DNA from: Xanthomonas theicola
Lineage (GTDB): Bacteria; Pseudomonadota; Gammaproteobacteria; Xanthomonadales; Xanthomonadaceae
Assembly: GCF_014236795.1 (NCBI RefSeq)
Contig: NZ_CP049017.1
Span: 4,406,001-4,470,000, forward strand
Direction: 5' to 3'
DNA: 64,000 nucleotides
The notes beneath the pieces are model-generated. The model saw nothing but the letters and a program-made list of their open reading frames with translations. It ran no database searches and was not told the origin of the DNA. A program made the position numbers and the translations under genes. This document shows positions 9,329-19,046 of this stretch, one piece after another. Position 1 is the stretch's first letter. The number at the start of each line of letters is the position of its first letter.

Positions 9329-11017
9329 GTGAAATCCCAACTCCGCGCCCTGATCGGTCAAGGCATCGAAGCCTTGCGCGCCAACGGCACCCTGCCAGCC
9401 GATACCCTGCCGTCGGACTTCGTGGTCGAACGGCCCAAGACCCGCGAACATGGCGACTTCGCCACCAACGCCGCGATGCTGCTGGCCAAGGCGGCGCGCG
9501 GCAATCCGCGCGCGCTGGCCCAGCAGCTGGTCGCCGCGCTGCCGGCCAGCGACGACGTGACCCGGGTCGAGATCGCCGGCCCCGGCTTCATCAACTTCCA
9601 CCTCGGCCCCGGCGCCTACCAGCGCGAAGTGCTGGCGGTGATCAAACAGGGCGAGGACTACGGCCGCAGCCTGGTCGGCAACGGCAGCACGGTGGGCGTG
9701 GAGTACGTGTCGGCCAACCCGACCGGTCCGCTGCACGTGGGCCACGGCCGTGCCGCGGCGATCGGCGACTGCCTGGCGCGGCTGCTCGAGGCCAACGGCT
9801 GGAACGCCAAGCGCGAGTTCTACTACAACGACGGCGGCGGACAGATCGAGAATCTGGCGCGCTCGGTGCAGGCACGCGCGCAGGGCAAGACCCCGGGCAG
9901 CCCCGATTGGCCCGAGGAAGGCTATCGCGGCGACTACATCCAGGACGTGGCCACTGCCTACCTGGCCGGCGATTCGGTGGACCTGGAAGGCCATCTGGTC
10001 ACCGGCGCCGGGGATGCGGACGACCTGGAGGCGATCCGCCGCTTCGCCGTGGCCTATCTGCGCAACGAGCAGAATCACGACTTGGCCGCGTTCGGCGTCG
10101 ATTTCGACATCTACTTCCTGGAAAGCTCGCTGTATCGCGACGGCAAGGTCGAGGAGGCGGTGCAGAAGCTGGTCGCGTCCGGCCACACCTACGAGGAGGG
10201 TGGCGCGCTGTGGCTGAAATCGACCGATTTCGGCGACGACAAGGACCGGGTGATGCGCAAGTCCGACGGCAGCTACACCTACTTCGTGCCGGACGTGGCC
10301 TATCACCTGAGCAAGTGGCAGCGCGGCTACGTGCGTGCGATCACCGAACTGGGCGCCGACCACCACGGCTCGCTGGCGCGGGTGCGCGCCGGGTTGCAGG
10401 CACTGGACCTGGGCATCCCCAAGGGCTGGCCCGAATACGTGCTGCACCAGATGGTCACGGTGATGCGCGCCGGCGACGAAGTGAAACTGTCCAAGCGCGC
10501 CGGCAGCTACCTGACCCTGCGCGACCTGATCGAGGAAGCCGGCCGCGACGCCACGCGCTGGTTCCTGATCGCGCGCAAGCCCGATTCGCAGCTGATCTTC
10601 GACATCGACCTGGCGCGCCAGCAGAGCAACGACAACCCGGTGTTCTATGTGCAGTACGCGCACGCCCGCGTCTGCAGCTTGCTGCGCCAGGCACAGGAGA
10701 AGCAGCTGGACTACGACCAGGGCGACGGGCTGAGCCAGCTGAACCGGCTGAACGAAGCGACCTCGCTGGACCTGATGCTGGAGCTCTCGCGCTACCCGGA
10801 AGTGGTGGAGAATGCGGGGCATGTCCTGGAGCCGCACCTGATCGCGCAGTACCTGCGCGAACTGGCGACCGCATTCCACACCTGGTACCACGGCACCCCC
10901 GTGCTGGTGGACGATGCGGGCGAACGCAACGCCAAACTGACCCTGGCGGTGGCGGCGCAGCGAGTCCTGGCGAACGGCCTGAACCTCCTGGGCGTTTCTG
11001 CCCCGGAAAAGATGTGA
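9329..11017 (+). CDS. argS: Arginyl-tRNA synthetase
   Basis: A 562-aa class I synthetase that charges tRNA-Arg. An N-terminal additional domain ([11 protein letters not shown]) precedes the HIGH-type signature [20 protein letters not shown]. The KMSKS equivalent is degenerate ([13 protein letters not shown]), as is usual for ArgRS. The C-terminal anticodon-binding domain ends [12 protein letters not shown]. It starts at GTG 9329, with a TAAAAT -10-like box about 35 bp upstream. An SPOR-domain gene follows 14 bp later, a common gamma-proteobacterial pairing. Confidence 0.97.
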   Translation: MKSQLRALIGQGIEALRANGTLPADTLPSDFVVERPKTREHGDFATNAAMLLAKAARGNPRALAQQLVAALPASDDVTRVEIAGPGFINFHLGPGAYQREVLAVIKQGEDYGRSLVGNGSTVGVEYVSANPTGPLHVGHGRAAAIGDCLARLLEANGWNAKREFYYNDGGGQIENLARSVQARAQGKTPGSPDWPEEGYRGDYIQDVATAYLAGDSVDLEGHLVTGAGDADDLEAIRRFAVAYLRNEQNHDLAAFGVDFDIYFLESSLYRDGKVEEAVQKLVASGHTYEEGGALWLKSTDFGDDKDRVMRKSDGSYTYFVPDVAYHLSKWQRGYVRAITELGADHHGSLARVRAGLQALDLGIPKGWPEYVLHQMVTVMRAGDEVKLSKRAGSYLTLRDLIEEAGRDATRWFLIARKPDSQLIFDIDLARQQSNDNPVFYVQYAHARVCSLLRQAQEKQLDYDQGDGLSQLNRLNEATSLDLMLELSRYPEVVENAGHVLEPHLIAQYLRELATAFHTWYHGTPVLVDDAGERNAKLTLAVAAQRVLANGLNLLGVSAPEKM

Positions 11018-11031
11018 GTGGAGAAGCGGTA

Positions 11032-11823
11032 ATGGCAGCACGACGCGGTAAGACGCAGGCGCGGCGCAATAGCGGCAACGGCACGCCCGGATGGGTGTGG
11101 CTGATCGCCGGCGTGGCGATCGCGGCCGTGGTGTTCATGGCGGCGCCTGGCCTGTTCAAGAAGAACGGTGACGGATTCCTGCGCGTCGGCGGCCCGCGCG
11201 CCAACCCCGACGCGCAACCGGCGCCGGTGGCCGACACCGACGCCGACGCGGCGCCGGAACTGCCCAGGCCGGCGGCGGCCACCGGCAGCGCCAAGCCCGA
11301 AGCCAAGAAGAACGCACAGACCCAGTACGATTTCTACACCTTGCTGCCCGGCAAGGAAGTACAGATGTCCGATGCCGAACTGGCGGCCAGCGCACGCGCC
11401 GAAGCGGCCCGCCAGGCGCGCGCGCCGCAGGCGGCCGCCGCCACGGCGGCGGCGTCCAATCCGACGCCGTTGCCGGAAACCGCGCCGGCGGGCGTGCCCG
11501 GCACCCCAGCGGCCGCAGCGGCCACGCCGGCCATGACGACGCCGGCCACGCCCGGTGTGGCGCCTGCGGCGGCGACCACAGCGCCGGACAGCACCCGCTA
11601 CATGCTGCAGGCCGGTTCGTTCGGCGCTTCCGGCGACGCCGAGTCGACCAAGGCCAAACTGGCGATGCTGGGTCTGTCGGCACGCGTGGAATCGGTGCAG
11701 ATCGGCCGCAAGACCGTCTACCGCGTGCGCATGGGTCCATACGGCACCGCCAGCGAACTGGCCGAGGCCAAGCAGAGGCTGACCGGCAGCGGCGTGCCGG
11801 CGATCGCGATCAAGGCGCAATAA
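11032..11823 (+). CDS. SPOR-domain protein (FtsN-like)
   Basis: A 263-aa bitopic membrane protein. A short basic cytoplasmic tail (ARRGKTQARR) is followed by one transmembrane helix at about residues 20-43 (WVWLIAGVAIAAVVFMAAPG), a long Ala/Pro-rich periplasmic linker with Ala-Thr-Pro runs, and a C-terminal SPOR domain (RYMLQAGSFGASGDAESTKAKL...YRVRMGPYG). SPOR domains bind denuded septal peptidoglycan, so a division role like FtsN is likely. GAGAAG precedes ATG 11032; a GTG at 11014 overlapping the argS stop is an alternative start. Confidence 0.88.
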   Translation: MAARRGKTQARRNSGNGTPGWVWLIAGVAIAAVVFMAAPGLFKKNGDGFLRVGGPRANPDAQPAPVADTDADAAPELPRPAAATGSAKPEAKKNAQTQYDFYTLLPGKEVQMSDAELAASARAEAARQARAPQAAAATAAASNPTPLPETAPAGVPGTPAAAAATPAMTTPATPGVAPAAATTAPDSTRYMLQAGSFGASGDAESTKAKLAMLGLSARVESVQIGRKTVYRVRMGPYGTASELAEAKQRLTGSGVPAIAIKAQ

Positions 11824-12012
11824 GGCGGGGAGTGGGGAACCGGGAAACGGCAATTGGGCAAAGCAACTGCTCCCATGCCCCCTTGACCGGTTGCCGGCCG
11901 GCAGTCGTTGAACGTGCCGCCCCGGTCGCGCGAGCACCGCCGACGTCGGATTGGGGACCTGCAGCAGGGGCAGCACATCGCCGCCTGCTTCTGCCATTCC
12001 CCATTCCCGGCC
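11824..12012. repeat. Imperfect inverted repeat bounding a convergent gap
   Basis: The arms at 11824-11838 and 11998-12012 match at 13 of 15 positions when one is inverted (GGCGGGGAGTGGGGA versus GGCCGGGAATGGGGA), with 159 bp between. A related GGCCGGGAAT motif recurs just upstream of the SDR gene near 12780. This resembles the GGGAATGGGGAATGG filler common between xanthomonad genes. No ORF or clear terminator was seen inside. Confidence 0.4.
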
Positions 12013-12019
12013 TTTGCGA

Positions 12020-12775
12020 TCAGGCGTCCTGGCGCGCGACCTGGAAGCCGGCGAAGGACTGCGTCACCGGCATGATTTCCAGCCGATTGACGTTCAGGTG
12101 CGGCGGCAGCGTGGCGACCCAGAAAATCTGCTCGGCGATGTCCTCGGCGGTCATCGGCTGCGCGCCGTGGTACAGCTTGTCCGACGCGCCCTGGTTGCCG
12201 TGGGTGCGGACCAGGGTGAACTCGGTCTCAGCCATGCCCGGTTCGATCGCGGTCACGCGCACGCCGGTGCCGTGCAGGTCCGAACGCAGGCCCAGCGAGA
12301 ATTGGCTGACGAAGGCCTTGGTGCCGCCGTAGGCATTGCCGCCCGGATACGGGTACAGCGCGGCCACCGAACTGATGTTGATGATCGCACCGCGGCGCTG
12401 GATCAGCGTCGGCAGCAGGCGATGGGTCAGGGTCGCCAGCGCGGTGATGTTGGTGTCGATCATCGTGCGCCAGTCGTCCAGCAGCGCCGCCTGCGCCGGC
12501 GCGGTACCTTGCGCCAAGCCGGCGTTGTTGACCAGCAGGTCGATGCCGCGGAACGCCTCCGGCAACTCGGCCAGCATCGCATCGAGCGCGGCCGCGTCGC
12601 GGATGTCGAACGCCGCCACGTGCACGCGCTCGGCGCCGAACTCGGCGAGCAGCGGCTGCAGGCGCTCGGCGCGGCGACCGGTGGCGATCACGCGCCAGCC
12701 GGCAGCGACGAAGCGGCGCACAGCGGCGGTGCCGAAACCGGAGGTGGCGCCGGTGATCAGGGCGGTCTGGGTCAT
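12020..12775 (-). CDS. SDR-family oxidoreductase (YdfG-like)
   Basis: A 251-aa short-chain dehydrogenase. The cofactor motif TGATSGFG is at residues about 8-15, with Arg residues after the second strand (ATGRRAERL) favouring NADP. NNAG, the active-site serine (INISSVAALY), and YxxxK (YGGTKAF) are all present. It resembles YdfG, which oxidises 3-hydroxy acids such as L-allo-threonine. ATG 12775 was preferred because upstream codons do not look like family sequence. It is monocistronic, convergent with the SPOR gene. Confidence 0.9.
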   Translation of the reverse strand: MTQTALITGATSGFGTAAVRRFVAAGWRVIATGRRAERLQPLLAEFGAERVHVAAFDIRDAAALDAMLAELPEAFRGIDLLVNNAGLAQGTAPAQAALLDDWRTMIDTNITALATLTHRLLPTLIQRRGAIINISSVAALYPYPGGNAYGGTKAFVSQFSLGLRSDLHGTGVRVTAIEPGMAETEFTLVRTHGNQGASDKLYHGAQPMTAEDIAEQIFWVATLPPHLNVNRLEIMPVTQSFAGFQVARQDA

Positions 12776-12819
12776 TGTTGGCCGGGAATCGAGAGGGGGA
12801 TCGGGAATGGTAAAAGCTA

Positions 12820-13340
12820 AAGGAACCTCTGAACAAACACTACCCTTGGATACGGCAGCGGTGGCGTAGGCCCCGCCGCGAAGATCCATCGCCGCACCAT
12901 GGCGGCCAAGTCCAAGGGCCGGTTGAAGCGGCAGCACAATTCGGACAGGCAGCAGGGACATGGCCAAGAATCAGGTCCGCGGCGGCAGTTTGGCGTCGGC
13001 CAGTACCGTGCCAGGGGGGGGGGGGGGCGAGGTCGGGTGCTTGCCGCGATGGCGCTGGAACACATCGCGGCCATGCCGGCGGCAATGACGGCGATGCCCG
13101 CAGGCAGGGCAGACCAGCCCCTGGGGCCATCGTTGCGCGAACAATGCCTGTCGGCATGGCGCCTGCTGGCCGTAGCGCTCCAGAAACGCCGGCAGACTCA
13201 GGCCCGCCTGGAACCGGATCAGGTGCTTTTTCCTCCCCATGGCGCCGGCCTGTTGTGGATCAGACAGATGCAGCTTTGCAGACGCCTGGATCAAGGGATG
13301 CGACTGGTGGGGAATCAGGAAAGACTTTGAACAGGCTCTT
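12820..13340 (-). pseudogene. Internally deleted IS1595-family transposase remnant
   Basis: From ATG 13240 the minus strand encodes an IS1595-type N-terminus (KHLIRFQAGLSLPAFLERYG, then RWPQGLVCPACGHRRHC with zinc-ribbon cysteines) for about 65 codons. Beyond a run of fourteen G at 13014-13027, the other end of such a transposase appears (LSELCCRFNRPLDLAAMV...TPPLPYP) in a shifted frame. The catalytic middle is missing. Loosely similar ends lie near 12822 (GAACCTCTGAACAA) and 13337 (GAGCCTGTTCAAAG, inverted). No gene was seen in the remaining bases to 13575. Confidence 0.7.
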
Positions 13341-13575
13341 ACGGCAATGTCAGCGCAATCGGGTTGGCCTTCATCGCGGCGGCGATCGACGGGAACGGAC
13401 CGGGGCTGGCCGAAGAAACCGGCCAGGGTTGATGTCGCAACGATGACCATCCGGTGGCGTCTGCCTGGCAACGGCGCCGGCGATCACGCCTGGAGGTAGA
13501 CGCTGTTGCGTCGATTAACGCGTGTGATACGCATTCCGATCTACAATGCGCAGCCGTCTTCCGGCTTGCCGATCC

Positions 13576-16077
13576 GTGACCAAGAAGCTGCTGTTCCAGT
13601 TGCACTGGCTGCTCGGCATCAGCGCCGGGCTGGTGCTATCGGTGATGGGGCTGAGCGGTGCCACGCTGTCCTTCGAGGACGAGATCGTGCGCTGGGCCAA
13701 CCCGCCGCTGGCCGCAGCGGCCGCGCGCCACGCCGCCGGCGAGTCGCCGCTGCCGCTGGCCGAGCTGGCGCGGCGCCTGGACCTGGGCGGCGCGCATCGC
13801 GCCACGCGCTTGCTGATCGATCCCACCGGCACGCGCCCGTCGCACGTGCGTCTGGCCGGCCGTGACGGCGGGCGCCTCTATTTCGATCCCTACACCGGGC
13901 AGACCATGCCGGAGCCGCGGCTGACCGGGCTGTTCGAGTTCGCCGAGGACCTGCATCGGAACTTGCTGTCCGGCAAGCGCGGCAAGGCAGTCACCGGCGC
14001 TTGCGCGCTCGCGCTGATCTTCTTCTGCCTGTCCGGGCTGTACCTGCGCTGGCCGCGGCAGTGGTGGAGCTGGCGCGCGTGGTGGGTGGTGGAATGGAAG
14101 CGGCAGGGGCGCAGTTTCCTGTGGAGCCTGCACTCGGTGATCGGCACCTGGTGTCTGGCGCTCTATCTGCTGATCGCGCTGACCGGGCTGTACTGGTCCT
14201 ACGACTGGTACCGGCGCGGACTGCAAACGGTGCTCGGCGGCGAGCGCGCGCACGCCGAGGGCGGCGGCCGCGGCGGCAAGCCGCCGGCGCTGGACTATGC
14301 GCGGTTGCAGACCACGCTCGACGCGTTGCCCGGCGTGCGCCGCGCCTACCTGGACGTGCGCCTGCCCGGGCGCGCCGGCCAGCCGCTGAGCGTGCGCTAT
14401 CTGGCGCCGGATCCGGTGCACAGTCGTGCCTTCGACAGCGTGGAGATCGATCCGCACAGCGGCGCCACCGTACGCCAGGACTACCGGCAACAGCCGCTGG
14501 CGCAGCAGTTGCTGAGCAGCGTCTTCGCCCTGCACAGCGGCAGTTTCTTCGGCCTGGCCGGGCGCGTGGTGGTGATGCTGGCGAGCCTGTGCATGTCGCT
14601 GTTCTTCGTCACCGGGTGGCTGCTGTACCTGGACCGGCGGCGCAAGAAGCGCGCGCTGCACCGCGCGCGCCGCGGCCTGGGGTCGGTCGCGCCGGCCGCG
14701 GCCGAACCGTGGCTGGTGGGCTTCGCCAGCCAGAGCGGATTCGCCGAACGCCTGGCCTGGCAGGCCGCCGGCCAGTTGCAGGCAGCCGGCGTGCCGGTGC
14801 AGGTGCAGTCGTTGGCGCAGTTGGACGCGGCGCGGCTGGGCAGCGTGCGGCGTGCGCTGTTCGTGGTCAGCACCTTCGGCGACGGCGAGGCGCCGGACCC
14901 GGCGCGCGGCTTCGAGAAGAAAGTGCTGCGCCAGATCCAGGCCCTGCCCGGGCTCGGCTATGCGCTGCTGGCGCTGGGTGATCGCCAGTACGCGCGCTTC
15001 TGTGGCTTCTCGCGCCGGCTGGAACAGTGGCTGGCCGCGCAGGGCGCGCAGGCGCTGTTTCCGTCGGTGGAGGTGGACAACGCCGATCCGCAGGCGCTGG
15101 CGCAGTGGCAGCGGCAATTGTCCGCGGTCACCGGCGTGGCCGCGGCGGCGCCGGAGCTGGAGGTGCCGCCGTCGCTGGAGTGGCGCCTAGTGGCCCGTGC
15201 GCTGCTCAATCCCGGCAGTGCCGGCGCGCCGGTGTGGCGCATCGACCTGGCCGCGCCGGCGCCGGTGCGATGGCAGGCCGGCGACATTCTGGAAGTGCAA
15301 CCCTGCCACGCCGCCGACGCGGTGCGGGCCTGGCTCGTCGCGCATGGCCTGGCCGCCGACACGCCGGTGCACGTCGGCGGCGCGCGGGTGCCGCTGCAGG
15401 CGGCGCTGGCCGATCGCGTGCTGTCGCAGCTCGGGCCCGGGCCCGAGCTGCAGGCCTGGCTGGATGCGCTGCCGCAGCTGCCGCTGCGCGAATACTCGAT
15501 CGCCTCGGTGCCGGCCGACGGCCTGTTGCAACTGGTGGTGCGCCTGGCCCGGCGCAGCGACGCCAGCGCCGGCCTGGGCTCGGGCTGGTTGTGCCTGCAT
15601 GCAGCGCCAGGCACGGCGGTGCAGGCGCGGGTGCGCGCCAACCCCGGGTTCCGCCGCCATGGCGATGCGCCGCTGCTGTTGATCGGCAACGGCACCGGCA
15701 TCGCCGGCCTGCGCAGCCTGCTGCGCGAAGCCAGGCAGGCCGGCGTGCATGGCCACTGGCTGCTGTTCGGCGAACGCAACGCCGCGCACGACGCGCTGTT
15801 CGGCGCGGAGCTGCGCGCCTGGCGGGACAGCGGCCACCTGCAGCGCCTGGACCTGGCGTTCTCGCGCGACCAGCCAGGCAAGGTCTACGTGCAGGATCGC
15901 CTGCGCGATGCCGCCGACGAGGTGCGCGCCTGGCTCGCGCGTGGCGCCACGCTCCACGTCTGCGGCAGCCTGGACAGCATGGCCCGCGGCGTGGACGCGG
16001 CCTTGCGCGAGATCCTCGGCGAAGAGGCGCTGGATGCGCTCAGCGCCGAAGGGCGGTATCGGCGCGATGTGTACTGA
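13576..16077 (+). CDS. PepSY membrane protein fused to flavodoxin and FAD/NADPH reductase domains
   Basis: An 833-aa fusion. Residues 1 to about 370 form a PepSY-associated transmembrane domain with four helices (LLFQLHWLLGISAGLVLSVM; GACALALIFFCLSGLYL; WCLALYLLIALTGLYW; VVMLASLCMSLFFVTGWLLY). A flavodoxin-like domain follows (FASQSGFAERLAWQ; STFGDGEAPDPARG). A CysJ/FNR-like FAD and NADPH domain ends the protein (REYSIAS; GNGTGIAGLRSLLREA; Y-R-R-D-V-Y terminus). It would pass NADPH electrons to the periplasm or membrane; related proteins are linked to ferric-siderophore reduction. GTG 13576 fits the family start; ATG 13546 would add ten residues. A TACAAT box lies at 13541. Confidence 0.87.
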   Translation: MTKKLLFQLHWLLGISAGLVLSVMGLSGATLSFEDEIVRWANPPLAAAAARHAAGESPLPLAELARRLDLGGAHRATRLLIDPTGTRPSHVRLAGRDGGRLYFDPYTGQTMPEPRLTGLFEFAEDLHRNLLSGKRGKAVTGACALALIFFCLSGLYLRWPRQWWSWRAWWVVEWKRQGRSFLWSLHSVIGTWCLALYLLIALTGLYWSYDWYRRGLQTVLGGERAHAEGGGRGGKPPALDYARLQTTLDALPGVRRAYLDVRLPGRAGQPLSVRYLAPDPVHSRAFDSVEIDPHSGATVRQDYRQQPLAQQLLSSVFALHSGSFFGLAGRVVVMLASLCMSLFFVTGWLLYLDRRRKKRALHRARRGLGSVAPAAAEPWLVGFASQSGFAERLAWQAAGQLQAAGVPVQVQSLAQLDAARLGSVRRALFVVSTFGDGEAPDPARGFEKKVLRQIQALPGLGYALLALGDRQYARFCGFSRRLEQWLAAQGAQALFPSVEVDNADPQALAQWQRQLSAVTGVAAAAPELEVPPSLEWRLVARALLNPGSAGAPVWRIDLAAPAPVRWQAGDILEVQPCHAADAVRAWLVAHGLAADTPVHVGGARVPLQAALADRVLSQLGPGPELQAWLDALPQLPLREYSIASVPADGLLQLVVRLARRSDASAGLGSGWLCLHAAPGTAVQARVRANPGFRRHGDAPLLLIGNGTGIAGLRSLLREARQAGVHGHWLLFGERNAAHDALFGAELRAWRDSGHLQRLDLAFSRDQPGKVYVQDRLRDAADEVRAWLARGATLHVCGSLDSMARGVDAALREILGEEALDALSAEGRYRRDVY

Positions 16078-16290
16078 TGTCTGGCACGGTTGGAACGATT
16101 CGGACGGAGTCCTTTCCTTGGCCCGGACCGCATCCGATCGCGTTGTTTCCACCGCTGCGCTTGTCGCGGCTGAAGCTGCGACCAAATGCATCAGCGATCA
16201 TTGCAGCGACTGTTCCGGCAGCATTGGATACGGAGATGCGGCAAACCGGTCCTCGGCAACCATACTTTTCGGCAGCGAAGTCATCGCCAA

Positions 16291-17193
16291 TCAGCGCACA
16301 CCCGCACAATCGCCGCTGCCGCTCGCCACCGGCGCCTTCATCCGGCACGCGTCGCGCTGGACGGCCTTCGGTGCGCGCGCGCTGCCGTCGAGCAGCAGTT
16401 CGGTTGGCTTGGACATGTCCAGCACCGCGCCGCGCGTGTCGCCGTCGGCGCTGTTGAACGACAGCGCCAGCGGCGGCGGCTGCAGGTAGCGGCCGTCGCC
16501 GCACTGTGCCAGCAACAGCTGCGTGCCTTGCACCTTGCGCGCCCGCGCGAACAGCAGCGCGCGGCCATCGCCCAGCCAGGCCGCATCGGTTTCGTCATCG
16601 GCGCTGTTGACCGCGTCCAGCGCCTGTCGCTGGCCGAAGACCTGGCCTTGCAGTCGCGCCACGAACAGGTCCAGGCCGCTGGCACCGCCGTGGCCATCGC
16701 TGACGAACAGCAGCCGGGTGGCGTCCAGCGACAGCGTCGGCGCGCGCTCGCCGCCGCGCGAATTCACCGCCGCGCCGAGGTTCTGTGGCGGGCCATAGCG
16801 GCTGTCGGCCAGCAGCGCGGCGCGGTACAGGGCGTTGCCGCCGTGGCCGCCGGCCCGGTCGGAGGCGAAGTACAGCCGGTGCCCGTCGGCGCTGAAGAAC
16901 GGGGCGGTCTCGGCACTTGGCGGGTTGAGCGGCGCCGGCAACGGCTGCGGGTCGGCCCAGCGTCCGTCGCGCAGTGTAGCCTGGCACAGGTCGCCGCCGC
17001 CGGGCTCGCCGGTACGGTCGGGGCTGGCCCAGACGATACGCTGTTCGTCCGCGGAAACACTGGCGCGGGTCTCGTCGGCCTTGGTGGAGACCACTCCCAT
17101 GATGCCCTCGATACCGAACTCGGAAAGCGCGAACGCCGACGGCGCGCAGAGTAAACTCGCGGCCAGCGCGAGCGGCAGGGCAGGGGGCCGCAT
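16291..17193 (-). CDS. Exported TolB/PD40-like beta-propeller protein
   Basis: A 300-aa protein with a Sec signal peptide ([17 protein letters not shown], cleavage about residue 24). Repeated propeller blades follow, with [50 protein letters not shown] and [11 protein letters not shown], the WD40-like PD40 pattern. No enzymatic residues are apparent. A periplasmic binding or scaffold role is inferred. The start at 17193 was chosen because it begins the signal peptide. It is divergent from aroE, whose start lies 52 bp away. Confidence 0.82.
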   Translation of the reverse strand: MRPPALPLALAASLLCAPSAFALSEFGIEGIMGVVSTKADETRASVSADEQRIVWASPDRTGEPGGGDLCQATLRDGRWADPQPLPAPLNPPSAETAPFFSADGHRLYFASDRAGGHGGNALYRAALLADSRYGPPQNLGAAVNSRGGERAPTLSLDATRLLFVSDGHGGASGLDLFVARLQGQVFGQRQALDAVNSADDETDAAWLGDGRALLFARARKVQGTQLLLAQCGDGRYLQPPPLALSFNSADGDTRGAVLDMSKPTELLLDGSARAPKAVQRDACRMKAPVASGSGDCAGVR

Positions 17194-17245
17194 GTCGGAT
17201 TCCTTCGGATGTCGCGACCAGTCTAAAACAACCAACGAGCGTTCC

Positions 17246-18094
17246 ATGCCCACATCCCGTTATGCCGTGTTCGGCCATCCCGTCACCCACTCGCTGTCGC
17301 CGCGCATCCATGCCGACTTCGCCAAGCAGACCGGCGTCGCCCTGCAGTACGCCACGATCGACGCCTTGCCGGACGGCTTGGCGGCGGCGCTGGCGGCGTT
17401 TGCCGCCGCGGGCGGCGTGGGCGCCAACGTGACCCTGCCGTTGAAGGAAGCCGCGTACGCGCTCAGCGTGGTCCACAGCGAGCGGGCGCAGCGCGCCGGG
17501 GCGGTCAATACACTCAGTTTCCGGGACGGGCAGTGGCACGGCGACAACACCGACGGCGCCGGCCTGGTGCGAGACCTGACCGGACGCAACGGCCTGGATC
17601 TGCGCGGCCGCCGCGCGCTGCTGCTCGGTGCCGGCGGTGCCGCGCGCGGCGTGGCGCCGGCGCTGCTGGAGGCTGGCGTGCAGCAGTTGCTGATCGTCAA
17701 CCGTTCGCCCGAGCGCGCCGATGCGCTGGTAGATGCACTGGGCGATCCGGCGCGCGCCGTGTCCCGCTACTGGGAAGACCTGCGCGAGCAGGGCGACTTC
17801 GAACTGATCGTCAACGCCACCGCCGCCGGCCGCGACGACACTGCGGGTTTCTCGCTGCCGCTGTCGCTGGTCAACAGCATGACCCTGGCGGTGGACCTGA
17901 ACTATGGCGAGGTCGCGATCCCGTTCCTGGCCTGGGCGCGCGCGGCGCGCTGCCGCGACACCGTGGACGGCCTGGGCATGCTGGTCGAGCAGGCGGCCGA
18001 GAGCTTCGAACGCTGGCACGGCGTGCGCCCGGACACCGATCCGGTCTACGCTGTGCTGCGCGCGCGAGACGCGGTGCTGGTCAGCGCCGACTGA
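17246..18094 (+). CDS. aroE: Shikimate dehydrogenase (NADP+)
   Basis: A 282-aa enzyme reducing 3-dehydroshikimate to shikimate in aromatic amino-acid synthesis. The N-terminal substrate domain shows the signature [13 protein letters not shown], with the catalytic Lys in [10 protein letters not shown] and DNTDGAGLV. The Rossmann domain shows [17 protein letters not shown] with NRSPERA as NADP-binding stretch, and the C-terminal [14 protein letters not shown]. Its ATG at 17246 lies in a normal family position. Small membrane-protein genes and dinG follow in the same direction. Confidence 0.96.
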   Translation: MPTSRYAVFGHPVTHSLSPRIHADFAKQTGVALQYATIDALPDGLAAALAAFAAAGGVGANVTLPLKEAAYALSVVHSERAQRAGAVNTLSFRDGQWHGDNTDGAGLVRDLTGRNGLDLRGRRALLLGAGGAARGVAPALLEAGVQQLLIVNRSPERADALVDALGDPARAVSRYWEDLREQGDFELIVNATAAGRDDTAGFSLPLSLVNSMTLAVDLNYGEVAIPFLAWARAARCRDTVDGLGMLVEQAAESFERWHGVRPDTDPVYAVLRARDAVLVSAD

Positions 18095-18139
18095 CTCCGG
18101 CGCCCCGGCGCTTCTTTTCGTAGCTCCACGGAGATGTCC

Positions 18140-18466
18140 ATGGACGATGGATTCGTGATGCGGCTGTTGACCACGGTGGGCTTTCAGCTGCCGATCCTGA
18201 TCGTGCTCGGTACCGGCCTGGTGCTGCTGGCCGCGTGCCGCCCTGGCCGCGCCCGCACGCTGGGCCTGTGGGGATTGAGCCTGCTGCTGCTCGGCGGGCT
18301 GTGCGGCACGGTGACCTCGCTGTTGCCGATCTGGGTCATCGCGCAAGGCGGAAGCTTCTCGAGCTATGCGGTGTGGTACGGCATCCTGCAGGCGGCGTTC
18401 ACCCTGCTGCATGCGCTGGCGATGCTGCTGGTGGTGCTGGCCTTGCGCCTGGCCTTGCCGCGCTAG
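18140..18466 (+). CDS. Small three-helix membrane protein, unidentified (first of a paralogous pair)
   Basis: A 108-aa protein, mostly hydrophobic, with helices near residues 11-33, 42-64 and 80-103. It ends LALRLALPR. GGAG at 18130 is well spaced for ATG 18140; ATG 18134 is too close to it. No family was recognised. The next coding stretch repeats the same plan (GRAR-LWGL core, ALRLTLPR end), so the two look like tandem duplicates. Confidence 0.6.
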   Translation: MDDGFVMRLLTTVGFQLPILIVLGTGLVLLAACRPGRARTLGLWGLSLLLLGGLCGTVTSLLPIWVIAQGGSFSSYAVWYGILQAAFTLLHALAMLLVVLALRLALPR

Positions 18467-18631
18467 ATGGCACCGGCATGTCCATGCTTGCGCCGGCCGC
18501 GTAGCGCCGCACTGCGCGGCATGCAGGTCGGATCGGCCCGGCTGCGACCGAGCGCACAATCCGGCAACGCCTCGATGGCAGGCGCGGGCCGAAGCGCCGC
18601 GCCACGGCGCGGCACGCGCGCAGGCGGCGCG

Positions 18632-19046
18632 ATGATCAGCGACCAATTCAGGGTGTTTTCGCTGGTGGCCGGCGGCATCGGCCTGGCTGGCAAGTTCGGC
18701 GTCCCTGCTGCTCGACTTTCTGCTGGTGCTGCGCAGCGCCGGCGGCCGCGCGCGCCGCCTGACGTTGTGGGCGCTGGCCGTGCTGACGGCGAACGTGCTG
18801 TTGCCGCGCGCGCTGGAAGTGGCGATGGGATTGCTGCGGCTGTACGCCATCGCTCCCGAAGCGCACCTGTGGGCGGACCCGGCGATCGATCTGTTGCGGG
18901 ATATCCTCCTTGTGATAGGACTGGCGCTACTGCTGCAGGCCCTGCGCCTGACATTGCCACGCAAGCAGGCCGCCGCGCGGCCCCGATCCGCTGGCGCGGG
19001 CGGCGTTTCGTTTCCTGAGACCGGACATGAGAAAATGCCGGCATGA
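18632..19046 (+). pseudogene. Frameshifted paralogue of the preceding small membrane protein
   Basis: Coding begins at ATG 18632 after an AGGCGG motif (MISDQFRVFSLVAGGIGLAGK). It must shift frame near 18700 to continue as SLLLDFLLVLRSAGGRARRLTLWALAVL...LLLQALRLTLPR. The second part ends in an ATGA overlap with dinG, which suggests a once intact, translationally coupled gene. The GRARxLxLWxL core and ALRLxLPR tail match the upstream 108-aa protein. A single-base change repairs the frame, so recent mutation or a sequencing error are both possible. Confidence 0.6.

Noticed and set aside
13546..13575. ATG start for the PepSY reductase
   Set aside because: A TACAAT box overlaps it and family proteins begin near the GTG at 13576; kept as an alternative only.
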